Assembly (NCBI GenBank): GCA_002197995.1
Contig: NGZR01000005.1
Location: 4,650,001 to 4,714,000 of the forward strand
Source of the DNA: Gaeumannomyces sp. JS-464
Lineage: Eukaryota; Ascomycota; Sordariomycetes; Magnaporthales; Magnaporthaceae
DNA: 64,000 bases
Reading direction: 5' to 3'
In this document: positions 48,405-60,600 of the stretch, piece by piece
Layout: the number at the start of each line of letters is the position of its first letter
How positions within the stretch are numbered: the stretch's first letter is position 1
Translations under genes and position numbers: made by a program
The notes under the pieces: model-generated
Told to the model about the DNA's origin: nothing
The model's database searches: none
What the model saw: only the letters and a program-made list of their open reading frames with translations

Positions 48405-49324
48405 AGGGATTATAATAATAACAATACCAAACACTACGAATAACGACGAAGGCTTAACTTTTACCTTTAATACCCCGACCCCCTTTTTATAAAGCTCGCT
48501 ATTCGCTACTATTGCGAACCTTTAAGCACGATTAGCCGCAGCCGAACTTAATTAACAAAAGTTCCAAAACGACGCTAATAAGCTTTTCGTCGACTATCGC
48601 AACGATATTACGCGGGTAATAACGGAACAAAAGGATTAACTTTTAGCCGCATACGTAACATTCTTCGCACCGAAACGGCTGCTTTTTAAAAACCCGACTT
48701 TATACGCTAATAATAAAAGCGGTTTCGACGCTTGGAAAAACGCGGTTAAATATAAGCTTAACCGAAACGCGGAATTTATCGGGAACGACCGCGATAAATT
48801 CGAATACATTTAAACGTATTTAGCTTTAAGCATTTAAAATGTAGTACGCTTTTATTACGAAATCGGAGGATTAAATAACACGTATAACCCAACCGATTTT
48901 ATTTTCCACTTCGGTACTATTTTTAACGACTTTTATAAAAAAGCCTAGGCTTTAGCGAAATTAGAAATTTGCCGAATAAAACCGGGCTAAACGTTTATTT
49001 ATTTTTATACCAAATTCGAAATATTACTAACATCCGCTAGCGGATTAAAATAAACGGACGAAATTAAAATCAATTATTTCCGTTTCCGCATTTCCAACCG
49101 CATTCGTTTAACGGCGGTAACGGGCTTATACGACACCATTTTTTACTAAAAAATAATAACGGTATACAAACGTATTGCATAAATATTAAAAACGATTGAT
49201 TTAAATAATAAATTCGGCAAAAAAGCATTATAACTTCCCGCTTTTGCCTATACCGGAGGAAATACGGAAAATACCTCGATAATAAGCGTTAACGCGGCCT
49301 ATATTAACGTATAACCGCTACGCA
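48405..49324 (+). pseudogene. Gypsy-3 gag fragment
   Basis: Plus-strand frame with few stops. A coiled-coil-like N-terminus (ATIANL then ARLAAAELN and KFQNDANKLFVDYRNDITRV) is followed by a Gag core (NKSGFDAWKNAVKYKLNRNA, FYYEIGGLNNTYNPTDFIF, AKLEICRIKPG, FYTKFEILLTSASGLK). This is the capsid pattern of fungal Ty3/Gypsy elements and differs from Gypsy-1 and Gypsy-2. It ends at a junction with copy E. No knuckle, pol or LTR of this family is seen. Confidence 0.75.
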
Positions 49325-50581
49325 AACTACGCTTTTTTAAGCTTAGCGAAAAGCAATATCGTTTTTTCCTTTCGAATTTATACACCCGGTAATAACGCGT
49401 TACTCCTTTTCGCTATCGTATTTAAACTTTGTGGTTTTAAGCATACTAACGTTTCGTTGCTTTTAAAAGTACCATTTAGTAGCCTTTTTGTTAAACTAAT
49501 GCGTAGGGTATAGCTTATCGTAATAACACGTTTAACTAAACGCTAATTTAAAACACGATTTATTTTACGCCGGGTTTTTTTGCGCTCGTTAAAAGTTAAC
49601 TATTTGGCGGTTATCGTTTCGCTAAGGATAATTTGCTTTAATATAGCCGGTTTAACCGTATTTAAAACACTTTCCGTTTTACGGGTTTTGCTTTTGCTTT
49701 TTTTGCTACCTTTAGTATTAATACGCAACTTTTACATTAAAATTTATAAAACCCGGGTGCCTTTTGTAAACTGTAATTAACTGTTATTTGGCTTTTTTTA
49801 ATTAGTTTTATTTTTTTATGTTATATTTTTAAAATTATAATTTTTTTGCTATTGTTTATAGTTTATTGCTAATGCGAATTGCATTTTAAATGTAATTCGT
49901 AAAAAAATTCCGGGCGATTTTATTTCGCGAGTTTGTTTTTTATATTTTCGCGTAATTTGTTATTAAAATGCAGTATTAATATAACGTCGCTTTAATTAAG
50001 TTTAATGCTAATTCGTTAAAAGTTTACGACGGATTTAGCCGTTGCTTTTCGCTATTTAAAAGCCAGTAAATCCTTTTCGGCGATTCGGGTTTCGTTAATT
50101 ATTTCGAATACTTTTTTAACCTTTTTCCAAAAGGTTCGAAATTGGCGAAAATGATTTTAATGGTTTTTTAGCCTTTTTTGTATTTTTTTAAAGTAATCGT
50201 TTTATATTAATTAGAACCATTTTTTTATTTTACTAGTTAGTTAATAATAACGTAAGCGATTTTTTACTTTTCGTTTATAAATTATTATTTGTAAAATTTA
50301 AAATAACTTTTGCATTTAGTAAAAAACGGTTAAATTTACCGTTTTTTTTCGTAAAGTTTTAATAACAGAAATTTATACGTTCGGACCGCGATAAGCGTGT
50401 TATTTTAAAATAACGTTAATTACGCGGTAAATTGCCTTACTTCGGCTTATTTTTAAGCAATTTTTTCCGCTTGGAGTTTAAAAATGCATGCCGTATTAGC
50501 AAAGTTATTAAAATTGTATTTAATTTTGTTAAAAGTAAAAACCGTAAATTTTTTTTTGGTTTATTTATTATTGTTTGCTAT
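49325..50581 (-). pseudogene. Gypsy-2 copy E gag (partial)
   Basis: Minus strand, matching copy A from about 12040 to the gag start. A CCHC knuckle lies near 49645-49690. Pol is missing: the sequence switches to Gypsy-3 gag at 49324/49325. Plus-strand frames at 49580-49780 and 50432-50617 are shadows. Confidence 0.8.
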
Positions 50582-50629
50582 GTTTTACTATCCGGTTTTT
50601 TACGAAATGCTAAATAGGATTAGTTAAAA

Positions 50630-51602
50630 TGTTACAATTAAAAGGGTTTGCTTTTAAAGTAAAACGCTTTAAAAGTGGTTTTAAATAGTACACTAGTCGG
50701 GGTATAAAGGTAAACACGTAATTAAAAAGTAACTTTTAATTGTTTACCCTAAAAGCTGTTTAAAAGCTAACTTAGGTTAACTAATGCCTTTTTACCTTAG
50801 TTAAAACTGTTTAACATTTAATAAAACCCTTTTATATACTCGTATTTTATGCTACTATAGCGAATGCTATGCACGATATATGTAATATGTTGCGATTATT
50901 TTAATCGCATATATACTTAATGCCAAAAGTAATATGTTTAACTCCGATATATTAGGTTTATCGCCGATTTTATACATGTAACTTTTTACGTGTGTTACGA
51001 CCAGTATGCAAGCCTTAGGATAACAAAACGGGAGGGGCTTTAAATAGTGCCCCACCCCGCGTTAAAACACGTAAAATTACGTAACCAAAAAGGGATTTGT
51101 GGATTTGCGATAAAGCAACAAATCCAAAAGGGATTTGTGGATTTGCGATAGAGTAACAAATCCAAAAAGGATTTGTAAATTTATAATAAAGCCACAAATT
51201 TAGGTAAACTACTAAAAAAAGCAATATGTATATAAAAAAGGGGTTTTTTATTATTTTAAATAGTTTTAACTAAAGCTTCGGCATTAGTTAACCTAAGTTA
51301 GCTTCTAAGCATCCCTTGGGGCAAGCAATTAAATTGTCCTTTTAAATTACGTGTTTCTCTGTTTACCAGCACCAGCGATACTGTCCCTCCACCCCCGAAG
51401 TGCCTTACTTTAGCAGCAAACTTTTAATTGTAATAACGTGCACCCGGGTGCGGGGTTGGGATGCTTCGTTTTACGGCTTGCTTCCTTTCGGTAATAACCG
51501 GCAGTTTCCTTTCCCTGGTTGCGGTTATAACAATAGGGTTAGGTAAGCTTTTTCCAGGCCGTCCCGCTTATTACTCCCTTTTTTTCGGCTTTGGTCGTAA
51601 CA
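50630..51602 (-). repeat. Gypsy-2 copy E 5' LTR (2b-like), interrupted by a solo LTR
   Basis: Starts TGTTACAATT at 50630 and ends CTTTGGTCGTAACA at 51602, with the solo LTR at 50993-51435 inside. The distal part (51500-51602) matches the start of the Gypsy-2b LTR at 25121. The spliced length is about 525 bp. Next to it, LINE F begins. Confidence 0.75.
50993..51435 (+). repeat. Solo Gypsy-2 LTR with intact target duplication
   Basis: TGTTACGACCAG to TTGTAATA, 443 bp, with ACGTG at 50988-50992 and 51436-51440. No internal sequence follows. It retains many CA and TG dinucleotides (for example CAGCACCAGCGATACTGTCC), so it is the least RIP-mutated Gypsy-2 LTR here. Short-unit subtype with three tandem units around 51090-51205. 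Confidence 0.93.
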
Positions 51603-53967
51603 ATTAACTGCTTTCATATTTTCCTTTACAAAGGTTTTATCCGTTATTTTTAATTTATTATAGTTATTTTATGTTTTTAACTTTATATGCGCGCGCCGGC
51701 ATTTTTTCATTTTTTTAGCAAATTTAATAAGTTTTAAATTTTAATACGGTGCCGGTTTAAAACGTATTAATGCTTTTTTTTTAATATTAACTTGTTAGCG
51801 ATTAAAATTAACTGGTTTATTAATGCGTTTATTTAATTATTAATATCGCTCGGCGTTTTTTATATTTTCGATTTCGACATGTTATACAGCCAATTATAGT
51901 GCTTTTTTTAGTCTTTTTTATGTTAATATTTATTTCCTTTTTATACCTATTTTTTTAGCGGTTTTTTACCAAAGCGGTTTTATTTTAATATTAATTAGGA
52001 TTATTTAAAACCGGTAATTTAATCCTTTTATTTTATCGTTTTTGCTTTTGTGTTTTACCGTTAAAATGTTAATATTAATTTATAATCGAATATGCTTTTT
52101 CGCTTGCTTAATTTTTTTTTCGTTATTTTTCCGTAAAATATTGCGAATTTAAATTTCCATTAATACGTTAGCGAAAATAATACATTTATTTTTTCAGTTC
52201 GTTTATTATGTACGTTTTATATAAACTAATATATATTTAAATCCTTTATAGCATAACGTGGTATTATAACGGTTTGCGTTTCGATTTTTGTTAATAGCGT
52301 ATGCCATTTTCCTAATATTTAAAATTTGGCGAATATATTAAATCAATGTTATTTATAATGCAAAATTGTTGTATATTTTTGTAATTTAATAAGGTTTTGC
52401 AATGTTATTATTGCTTATCGTATTTTTTTTGGCTTTTTTACAATGCGGGGTTTAATTGTTAATAAATGTATAATGTTATATTTAAATGGCTATCGGTTTA
52501 GTAATAAACCATTTCGTATTTGCATTTTATTGGTTTTTTAGGGTTTCCGTATCGGTTTAATTCCGGCTTTTATATAGCTATTATATTGTGTTTTTTTTAC
52601 TAAATAATAAGATATTTTCTTTTCCACTCCCCTTTTTTATGTTTTAATATAATATCGAAATTACTATACGGGTTTTTTTAGGCTTTTTTATACGTTAAAC
52701 GAGCTAATATTATTTATTATTAATAGTGGTTCGAAAAAAAAGGCGGGGTTATTTAAAGCATTATTTTTTCGGCCTTTTTTTATATTTATTCGTTTGTTAT
52801 AATAAAAGGTTTAATTAAAAGGGGGTTTTTTTCGAAACGAAATATGTTATATATTAAAGGAAACGGCCGTATATTAGTTTGGTTTTTAGGTAATTACGAA
52901 TTTTTACGAGGTTTATTAATTAGTTAGCGTTTTAAAGTCCGGGTTAATAAATTATTATTTAAATTTAAATTGTTTTTTTCGTTTTTTATGAAGCTTTATT
53001 AATTTTACGGTTTTAAAAAAGTTAACGGGTTTAAAAAATGGGAAAGGTAACGTTTTTATTAGTTTATTAATTATGCTTTTTAATATAACCTTTTTTAGTT
53101 AATTTTAATATGCTTTTTTTGCTTTTCTTATAACGCGTTATACTATTTCGCATCTTTGGTAAAAAGCTAAATGCGGTTTATTACAATTCGCGCATTTAAA
53201 TGTGTTTTTATTATTCGAAATGGGCGTTATATTAATGCTTTTTTTTAATTTTTTAATTTTTAGCAATACGGGCACCGGCCCGGTTTAATGCAAAAAGTTT
53301 AACGGTATTCCTATTTATAACAGTTATAATATTAAATGGTTTTAACGTTTAATGCAAATAGCTCGCAATTATAAATCATTGCTTTTATTACGAGTTTTCG
53401 TTTATATGCTTAATTATTACCGTTATTAATCCGATGCGGGTTAATATTATACCGTATCCGCAAAAAGTTTAAATTAGTTTTACGTATATGTATTTAACTT
53501 TTACGTTTCGGTTTCGGTATTTAAATTTTTTACAAATGTAATTAGGTTTTTTAAAAGTGCTTTTTATTTAAAGCTTTAAATTATCACGTTATATATCCGT
53601 TTTTAAATTGTTATTTAATTACCAAATACTTTTTTTACGTAGTCGTTTTTTTTTATGTTTTTTGCGTTTATTTGGAAATATATTATTATATTTCCGTTTC
53701 GAAATCGGTTCGTTATTTATATTATCGTGCTTAATTAATTATTTAACACTTATAAGGTATTTATCGTTCCCTTTTTAATTACTTTTAAGGGTTTTTTTTA
53801 CGGCTATAATAATTTTTCGTTTAATTTTCGACGATATAAATCGCGGTAAGGGTTGCGTTATATTCGGGTACTATTAAGGAAATTAGTTTAATTCGGTTTC
53901 GCCCGGTATTTAAGCCGGTAAACTCGTAATTAACGTAAAAGTATAAGATTTTTTAATATCGGCTAAT
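51603..53967 (-). pseudogene. LINE F (minus), ORF1 and ORF2 endonuclease part
   Basis: Matches the full-length LINE in reverse, from within ORF1 (near 38995) to ORF2 before RT (near 41300). Knuckles of ORF1 lie near 53260-53350 and the endonuclease GDFN region near 52190-52220. It ends at 51603 next to the E LTR. The upstream part continues at 62975 beyond copy G; joining the two across the CTAAT duplication gives the uninterrupted ORF1 sequence of the full-length LINE. Confidence 0.85.
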
Positions 53968-54389
53968 TATTACAATTGGGGGTTTGCTTTTAAGGTAAAG
54001 CACTTTGGGGAAAAACAGGATAATATCGTTGCGATTGGTTGCAAAAGGGAATACGTAACCTAAAAGGTCAATTTAATTGCTTACCCTAAGGGACGTTTAA
54101 AAGCTAATTTAGGTTAACTAATGCCGAGGCCTTAGTTAAACTACTTAAAGCGAAAGGAAATCCATTTTTTATGTACACGTTTTTTTTTTTGCGGGCTTTT
54201 AAATTTGTAGCTTTATTTATAAATCCAAAAATCCTTTTAAATTTATAGCTTTATTTATAAATTTAAAGATTTAGTTTAAGTAAATCTGTTATATGCTTTC
54301 GTGTTTTTAAGTAATATAAGGTTTAAAATACCGTTTGGAATCCTCCTTTCCCTCTTTGGATTTTAAAGGCTTATATGCTAATCGTAACA
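53968..54389 (-). repeat. Gypsy-2 copy G 3' LTR
   Basis: TATTACAATT (former TG start) to TAATCGTAACA, 422 bp, with two tandem units. It is followed by TTAGGTTTCCCTTTTT, on the element strand the likely polypurine tract. Confidence 0.92.
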
Positions 54390-54503
54390 TTAGGTTTCCC
54401 TTTTTAAGCCAAGTTTTTTTAGCTATAACTTGCTGCTTTGCTTTTCGACAATTGGTAAGTACTTTCCTTTTTTACCCTTTCCTTTCCCTTTTTAACTAAC
54501 AAA

Positions 54504-55015
54504 ATGTCCGGCCGGGTGCGAAACGTCCTTTCGCGAAGAAAACCTTTTAGCGTAAAAATTTGCTCGTTTAAATCGTTTTTTATTATCGAAATGCTTTTTT
54601 GCTTTTTTTATTACGAGGTTTTAAAACGTGAAAAGTGTAAGGCTTTTTTTAAAACTTTTTTCAATGCGTGGAGTATTCCGGTCGGAACCGTACAATTGCG
54701 ACATTTTAAATCCTTCGCTCGAATAGCTTCGTTTTATCGGTTTTTAATACTAATAAATAAAAGCAAAAGTTAAAACGATAAAGGAAAAGCGCCGTGCTTT
54801 AAACAATTAACTCGAACGTTGCGAAAGCAAAAGAAAATATTGGTTTAAAAGAAAATGCGCGCGATTCGTTGCGGTATTAACGCTATAAAAAACTAAAACG
54901 TGTTTAAATGGGAGGGAAGCCGACCGGAAAGCTTATTAACCTGCCTCGCAGTTTAAACCATTCGTACTTTTACGTTTTTCCCGATTAGCAAGCGTTCGGG
55001 GTTAACCTTAATTAA
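54504..55015 (+). pseudogene. Antisense ORF relic in Gypsy-2 copy G
   Basis: ATG at 54504 opens the longest uninterrupted version, 89 codons (MSGRVRNVLSRRKPFSVKIC, then FFYYEVLKREKCKAFFKTF). A frameshift follows, and the basic C-terminal part (KENARDSLRY/INAIKN type, READRKAY) continues to about 55015. Cys and aromatic residues around KREKCKAF could be the remains of a metal-binding site if some Tyr and Phe were Cys before mutation, but that is a guess. Confidence 0.63.
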
Positions 55016-55046
55016 AACTTGCTTTATTTAAACCGGGTAAATGCTA

Positions 55047-55127
55047 ATTCCGATAACCTAATGGTAAAGTGGTATTATTTGCAGCACCTATTTTACAAAT
55101 CCCGAGTTCGATTTCCGGCTAAATTAA
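55047..55127 (+). tRNA. tRNA-like relic in Gypsy-2 copy G
   Basis: A-box-like TAACCTAATGGTAAAG and B-box-like GAGTTCGATTTCC, with a T arm CCGAG-TTCGATT-TCCGG (one former C-to-T change). Homologous to 31571-31649 in copy C. The acceptor is not convincing. Not a functional tRNA gene as it stands. Confidence 0.35.
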
Positions 55128-55141
55128 AATCCTTTTACGGT

Positions 55142-55170
55142 CGTTTTTCGTAATGCAAATACGAAAAACG
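55142..55170 (+). other. 11-bp perfect hairpin after tRNA-like block
   Basis: CGTTTTTCGTA, loop ATGCAAA, TACGAAAAACG. Copy C has a similar but different hairpin near 31676-31704 (TTCGTATA/TATACGAA). It is followed by a T-rich run. On the element strand it lies at about the pol stop. Confidence 0.6.
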
Positions 55171-55199
55171 GCTGTAATAAATAGCCCGCCTTTTTTCTT

Positions 55200-55837
55200 T
55201 TGCTAACTTTTTTATAAGTGCTTTTATTAAAACTTTTAAAACTTCCTAAAATGCTTAATGTTCGTTGCTTTTTTTTTACGTATTTTTTATAGCCGTACCT
55301 TTCATAATTAGGTACTTTTTAAACCTGTTTTTTTTAATTTATAATTTAAAATTTCTTTAATTTTTATACTTTTATTTTGCGTTAATTTTTATTAACTCGT
55401 CGTTTTTAAAACCTAGTAGCGTTAATTCGAATAAAGAAATGTAAAAAACCGGGTGGGATTTTATAATTAGTAATCGGAGTTTATAATTTACGTTCGAAAT
55501 TTTTCTTAGCATTTTAAAAAGTCCCAGTTTTTTATAATTTAGCTTATCGTTTAATCGTTTTGTTTTAATATTGCGTTAAAAAAGATAAACGTTATTTCGG
55601 TTTTTCGATTTTTTATTTATTTGTTTAAATGGTTATACTGTGCCGTAATTTTTTCAACTTTATTTAAAAGTGTTTATGCAATTTGGTAAGCTCCGTTATT
55701 TATATTTCCGTTACCGGAGCATATTTCCCTGTTTTAAGTTCCTTGTACCGTAAGCGTAAACCCGTAATTCGCAAAACGGTATAATTCCCGTGCTTTTATA
55801 AATTAAATTGTTATAAATTAAACTATAAAAATAGTTA
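55200..55837 (-). pseudogene. Gypsy-2 copy G pol, C-terminal part (chromodomain, integrase end)
   Basis: Chromodomain remnant near 55235-55330, then the integrase C-terminus near 55420-55480. It is interrupted at 55837 by the pogo element. The insertion point AGTTATATTTAG is uninterrupted in copy A near 530. Confidence 0.85.
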
Positions 55838-57680
55838 ACGTGGTATATAAACGAGTGTTATACATAAGCGAATGCCACACTTATACCCGATTTTCCGTTA
55901 ATCGACGCGCATGCCAACCTAATAACGCTAGGAATTTATTTAAACTACTCGGAATTATATATATCGAACGTTTTTACTTTTTTCTGGCAAATGCGCGTAT
56001 TGTGTCCGGTTTTACCGCAAGTGCCACATCGCCGACGAATCGTCGTTACCTTCCTTTTTTAACCTTTATTATCGCGCATTTTTTGCTATAACTGCCCATT
56101 TAGCTTTTGCTAGTTTAAAATATTTCGTACCTTTTTAATAATATGTAACCCTTTTTATCGAACACGTGTTTTTTTAGCCTTCCGGCGTTTGCTTAGCGCT
56201 TCGTTCGCTTTTCGTAATTTGGAGCACTTTTTTTTTCAAAAGGTTAACCTAATGTATAATTATTTTAGCCCTTTTTGTTAATTAGTTTACAACCGTTAAT
56301 ATAAGTAACGGAAAACTACTTTGGTAATTGGAAATTCGAGTTTTAATATATTCGGATTGCGAAATTGCGTCCCTAATTATTTAAAGCGTTTTAAAAGTTT
56401 AAAATTTAGCGTTATTTAAAAGCTTTTTCGAAAAAGTTAAAATTCGTAGCTTTACATTTAGCTTTTTTAAAACCGATTTCGTATTAAAAAAAGCAAAGCT
56501 AGCTTTTCGAAAGCCTTTTTAAATGTTTTTTTCGGTTATAAAATTAAAAAATGCCGTTTTAAACGCCGAAAAAAACTCGATTTTAATTACGTGGTTAACG
56601 TGTAATTTTATTAAATTTTCGACTTATAAACCGTACGTTTTTTTAACGGGCTAAAACATTTAACATTAAGCGGTTAAAAAAAGTAAAACGAATGCGGAAG
56701 TATGCAAAACGTAACGATGTTATATTTTTAGTAATAAAGCTCGAAATTCGTCGAATAGTGGTTTTTATACCCGTTTAATATTAACAAACGATAGGACTTT
56801 TTTTTACGGGCTGCAATATATTTATCGAAATGCTAAATCCATTTTAAACCGAGCTCGTTCGTAATCCACCCGTTAAAATTCGTTAAAATAACCCAATCGC
56901 GTAAAAAGTCGGTTTTCGAATACCAATGAGCTAAATGGTACTGCCTTTTAACGATAATAAAAAAAGGGATCGCTTAGCCGCAATAATTAACCTTTTAAAT
57001 AATTATAGCTTATTTCCAATTGCTAAACTAAACCAGTTTTGCTTTATTACGGCCTTCCAATGTTGTAATAATTATAACGGCGGCGATTATGCTTATAAAA
57101 AAGCCGGTTACGTCGAAATTATAAATATCGTTATTTATAATGCCATATTTAGCTATAGTATTTCGTATAAAGTTAAATTACGTAAAAAACGAGTTTAGGA
57201 TTTTCGCATTTGGCTTTTTAGTAATTTATTTTCGAATTTAACGCGTACCGAGCTTTACGCGGCGTTTAACAAAGTTCGCGACCCAGTTTTTGCCGACGGC
57301 GCCCGCGTTACGTTCGGCAAGCAATCGGTTGGCCATATTTTTAACACCAAAAGGCCGGAAAAGGAATGCTCGCGAATTTAGCTTAAGTATGTATTTAATA
57401 AACGCCTTTTTTTCGAATTCCGTTAACTTTTATAATTGGGTATAATATCGCGTTAAGCAAATTAACCGCGCTTTCGCCGGGCGAAAGTGGAAAAGTCGAT
57501 TTCGTAAATTTTAACGGCGCTTCGTATATTTAATTGTAAATTCGATGCGATCGTTTAAAAGGCTAAAACAATTTTACGTTCGTCGTTTTAATTTGCTATT
57601 ATTTATTATGGAAATATTTGTGGATAAAGCTAAATTAACGCGTAAACGCGTTAATTATAACACTCGTTTATAAACCACGT
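55838..57680 (-). mobile_element. Complete pogo/Fot1-like DNA transposon
   Basis: 1843 bp with terminal inverted repeats: ACGTGGTATATAAACGAG at the left end, and the reverse complement of ACGTGGTTTATAAACGAG at the right end, extending to about 25 bp with one mismatch. TA target duplication at 55836-55837 and 57681-57682. Inserted in Gypsy-2 copy G. Length and structure fit Fot1-type Tc1/mariner-pogo elements. Confidence 0.94.
55960..57600 (-). pseudogene. pogo/Fot1-like transposase
   Basis: Minus strand. An N-terminal psq-type helix-turn-helix lies near 57430-57590. The CENP-B-type DNA-binding domain near 57225-57350 reads MANRLLAERNAGAVGKNWVA. The DDE core has IYNFDVTGF near 57095-57125 (first Asp kept) and LLILNGYKNH near 56755-56785 (second Asp now Asn). 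The C-terminus carries a coiled-coil region and an intact Cx2Cx4Hx4C knuckle, CGTCGKTGHNTRIC, near 55995-56035. About 540 residues before mutation, the usual family length. Role: cut-and-paste transposition into TA. Broken by many stops. Confidence 0.92.
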
Positions 57681-60600
57681 TATATTTAGTTATTTTGTTT
57701 ATAATTAACGTAATAACGTAAATATTACTTTATAGTTTAATTCGTTCGTTTTGTTTATCCATTTGTTTAAAAATGGTAAGCCGTAAATAAAAAGTGTTCG
57801 GCTTTTAACATATCCGTAAGCCTTTTTTAAAACTTGCTTATAAATAGTTTATTTTTATCCGTAATTAAGCGGTTCGGCGTGCCGTATTCCGTTATTACGT
57901 GTTTAATAAAAACGTACGCTAATTCGGTAGCGTTATTGCTTTTTTTATATAATAAAAATAAGGCATATTTAGTAAGCTTATTTATTATTACTAATATATT
58001 ATCGTACTTAAGTTTAATTATGGGGTTTTTAAATTAGGGAAGTTTAATAACGAAGTTTATCGTAACCTTTTGCCATATTTTACTAAACGCCGGTAAAAGT
58101 TGCAAAAGTTTATACGGTTTATATTTGCTAGCTTTATTTTTAGCACAATTTTCGCAATTTTTTATTACGTTTTATATTTCGGCTTAAATTTTTGCGAATT
58201 TATAATATTATCGCAACCATTTTTATATTTTAATTACGTTTTAATAGTTATATGCCAGCTGGTTATAAATTTATTAGATTTTTTTAAAGTTTAAACTTTT
58301 CCTTATTAAACCGTTTTAGCAATTATTTTTATCTTAGGATTAAAACCTATTTAGTCCTTTTATTAAAATTACTTGTATTTTTTTAAGTATTGCGATTTAA
58401 TAGTTTAATCGTCGGTTTAAAGCATTCGCCCGGCCGTTTTCCAACCCTTTCCGGTATTCAATCCGGATGTTATAGTTTTGCAAAAATTCGTTTTAACGAA
58501 CTTATCGTTTATTTAAGTTTTTGCTAATAGTAAAATGTATTAAGTTTTTATAATTTATATATATTATAACCTAATGCTTAGCTTTATAAAAATATTATCG
58601 CCATTTTTCGAATATTCGGATAATTGCTAAAAGTTTTTTATTATAAATTTGTTAATTTAATTTAAATCCCTTTAATTTTTGCGAAAAAAACGCATAAAAG
58701 TATAACCGGTTTTAATTATTTCGTTATTCGAGTTAACCATTAATCGCGTAATTCGACGCGTTAATTTCGATTTCGAAAGGTTTTTTTGGGTTTAAAAATG
58801 CTAATATTGGTTTTTTTATTACGGCGTTTCGTAATTACTTAAAAGCCTTTTATTTTTATTTTCCCTAATAAAATTAGTGGTTATTTTTGGTAAAATTTAT
58901 AAATAGTATAGCGATTTTGCTATAACTACGGATAAACCGTTTATAAAGTTTACAAAATTTAAAAACCTTTATACTTTCGTAACGTTTTTAAATATAAACT
59001 ATTTTTTAACTTTTTTAACTTTTTTAAAGTTTATGCAAATTTATCCAGGTATAATTATAAACTTTAAAAAGTAACTTTTTATATATGCCATTCGCATTTT
59101 TTCCGGTTTAACGAAAAGCTTTGCGTTAAACAACTTTTAAAATACTTTATATACGTGCTACTTATGTTTTTCCATCGTTTTCGAAAAAATTAAAATATTA
59201 TTTAAATACGCGAAAACGAAAACGTTAAAATATTTTCGCAATATATGGTTAATTATTTTTTAAAACGTAGTTAATGCGTTAATAAAGCTAAAAGTTATTA
59301 CTAAAAATTTGTAACATTTAAACTTTATTTTAAAAGCTGTTAACCATTTTTAGCCTTTTTTAATCCGTATTAAGTTATAAAATTTCCGTAAATTTAAAGC
59401 CGTAAAATATTAAGCTTTACCGAGTTTATTTAATTTATCGATAAAAAGTAAAAAATACCGATTTTTAACAGTAGCTTTATTTAACGGGCGGTAATTAACG
59501 CATATTCGCTTTGTTTTTTTTTTTTTCTTTTTATAAAATTCCGTATTTTACCGAAAAATCGAAAGGTTTAATATATCCTTTCCGTTAGTTTTCCTTTAAT
59601 TGTTTTTTTAACATTTTTTACTATCGGGTGTTAAACTAATACAACTTTTAATATTTAAACTACGTATTTAGTTTAAGTTTAATTTTAAAATCGAACGGTT
59701 TATATTTAAAAAGCACCGTTTTTAGGTTTTTTTTACACAATTTTTCGTATTTATAATATTTTTTTTTAAAAATATTTGCAAATTGTTTTTTAACATTAAT
59801 TTGGTCGTTTTAATCGTTTTTTATTTTAAATAATCGTATATTTGTTAATGCTAAATGCGAAAATGGATTGCTAAGTTTTATTACCCTTATAACCTTTTTT
59901 TATTATCTCTTATATTTACGGTTTAAAATTCGTAATTAATAAACCGTTTTAATTACTTATAGCTTTTTTTTATTAAATTTAGCTAGTAGTTTAATTTATC
60001 CGTAAATTATTTTTTTTAAACCAAAGGATTTTAAAACATAACGTTTCCTTTTTTTATATTTAGCTCGTCCAATATAATAATAACGTTTTTCATATCCCGG
60101 GTGCGTAATATTATTAATCGTATTTTTCGGTTAATTTATCCTTATTATAAGCGATAAATGTTTTTTTTTTACCGTTTTTAATTAATCCGGTTAGCGTTTT
60201 TAATTTATAAAAATTTTATACCGTTTAACCGTTTATAGCGATATATAATCGCTTTATATTTCGCAATCGATTATTATTTTAACCTTTTTTTTTAATATTC
60301 CATCCGGAATATTAGTAAATCGTACGGTTAATTCGATTTTATTATCGCGAATGTTTTTATCGGTTTTCGCTTTTCATTTCGTACTTTTCGTTCAGGTGGT
60401 TTTTTTAATTTTTTAATAAAAAAAACGAGTACCGTACGTTTTTTTTTTATCCGGGCTAAACGGCACGTACGCTCGCGCGATTTTTTAATATTAAGCTTTC
60501 GCTTTTTATGCTATATGCACTTTGCATTTCGTAATTTCGCATTTATTTTTCGAGCGTTTTGGTAACATATAATATTAAATACCGTTCGCTAGGTTTAAAA

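Noticed and set aside
50867..51224. Two minus-strand ORFs over the E LTR and solo LTR
   Set aside because: They run across LTR boundaries and tandem units; no coding evidence.
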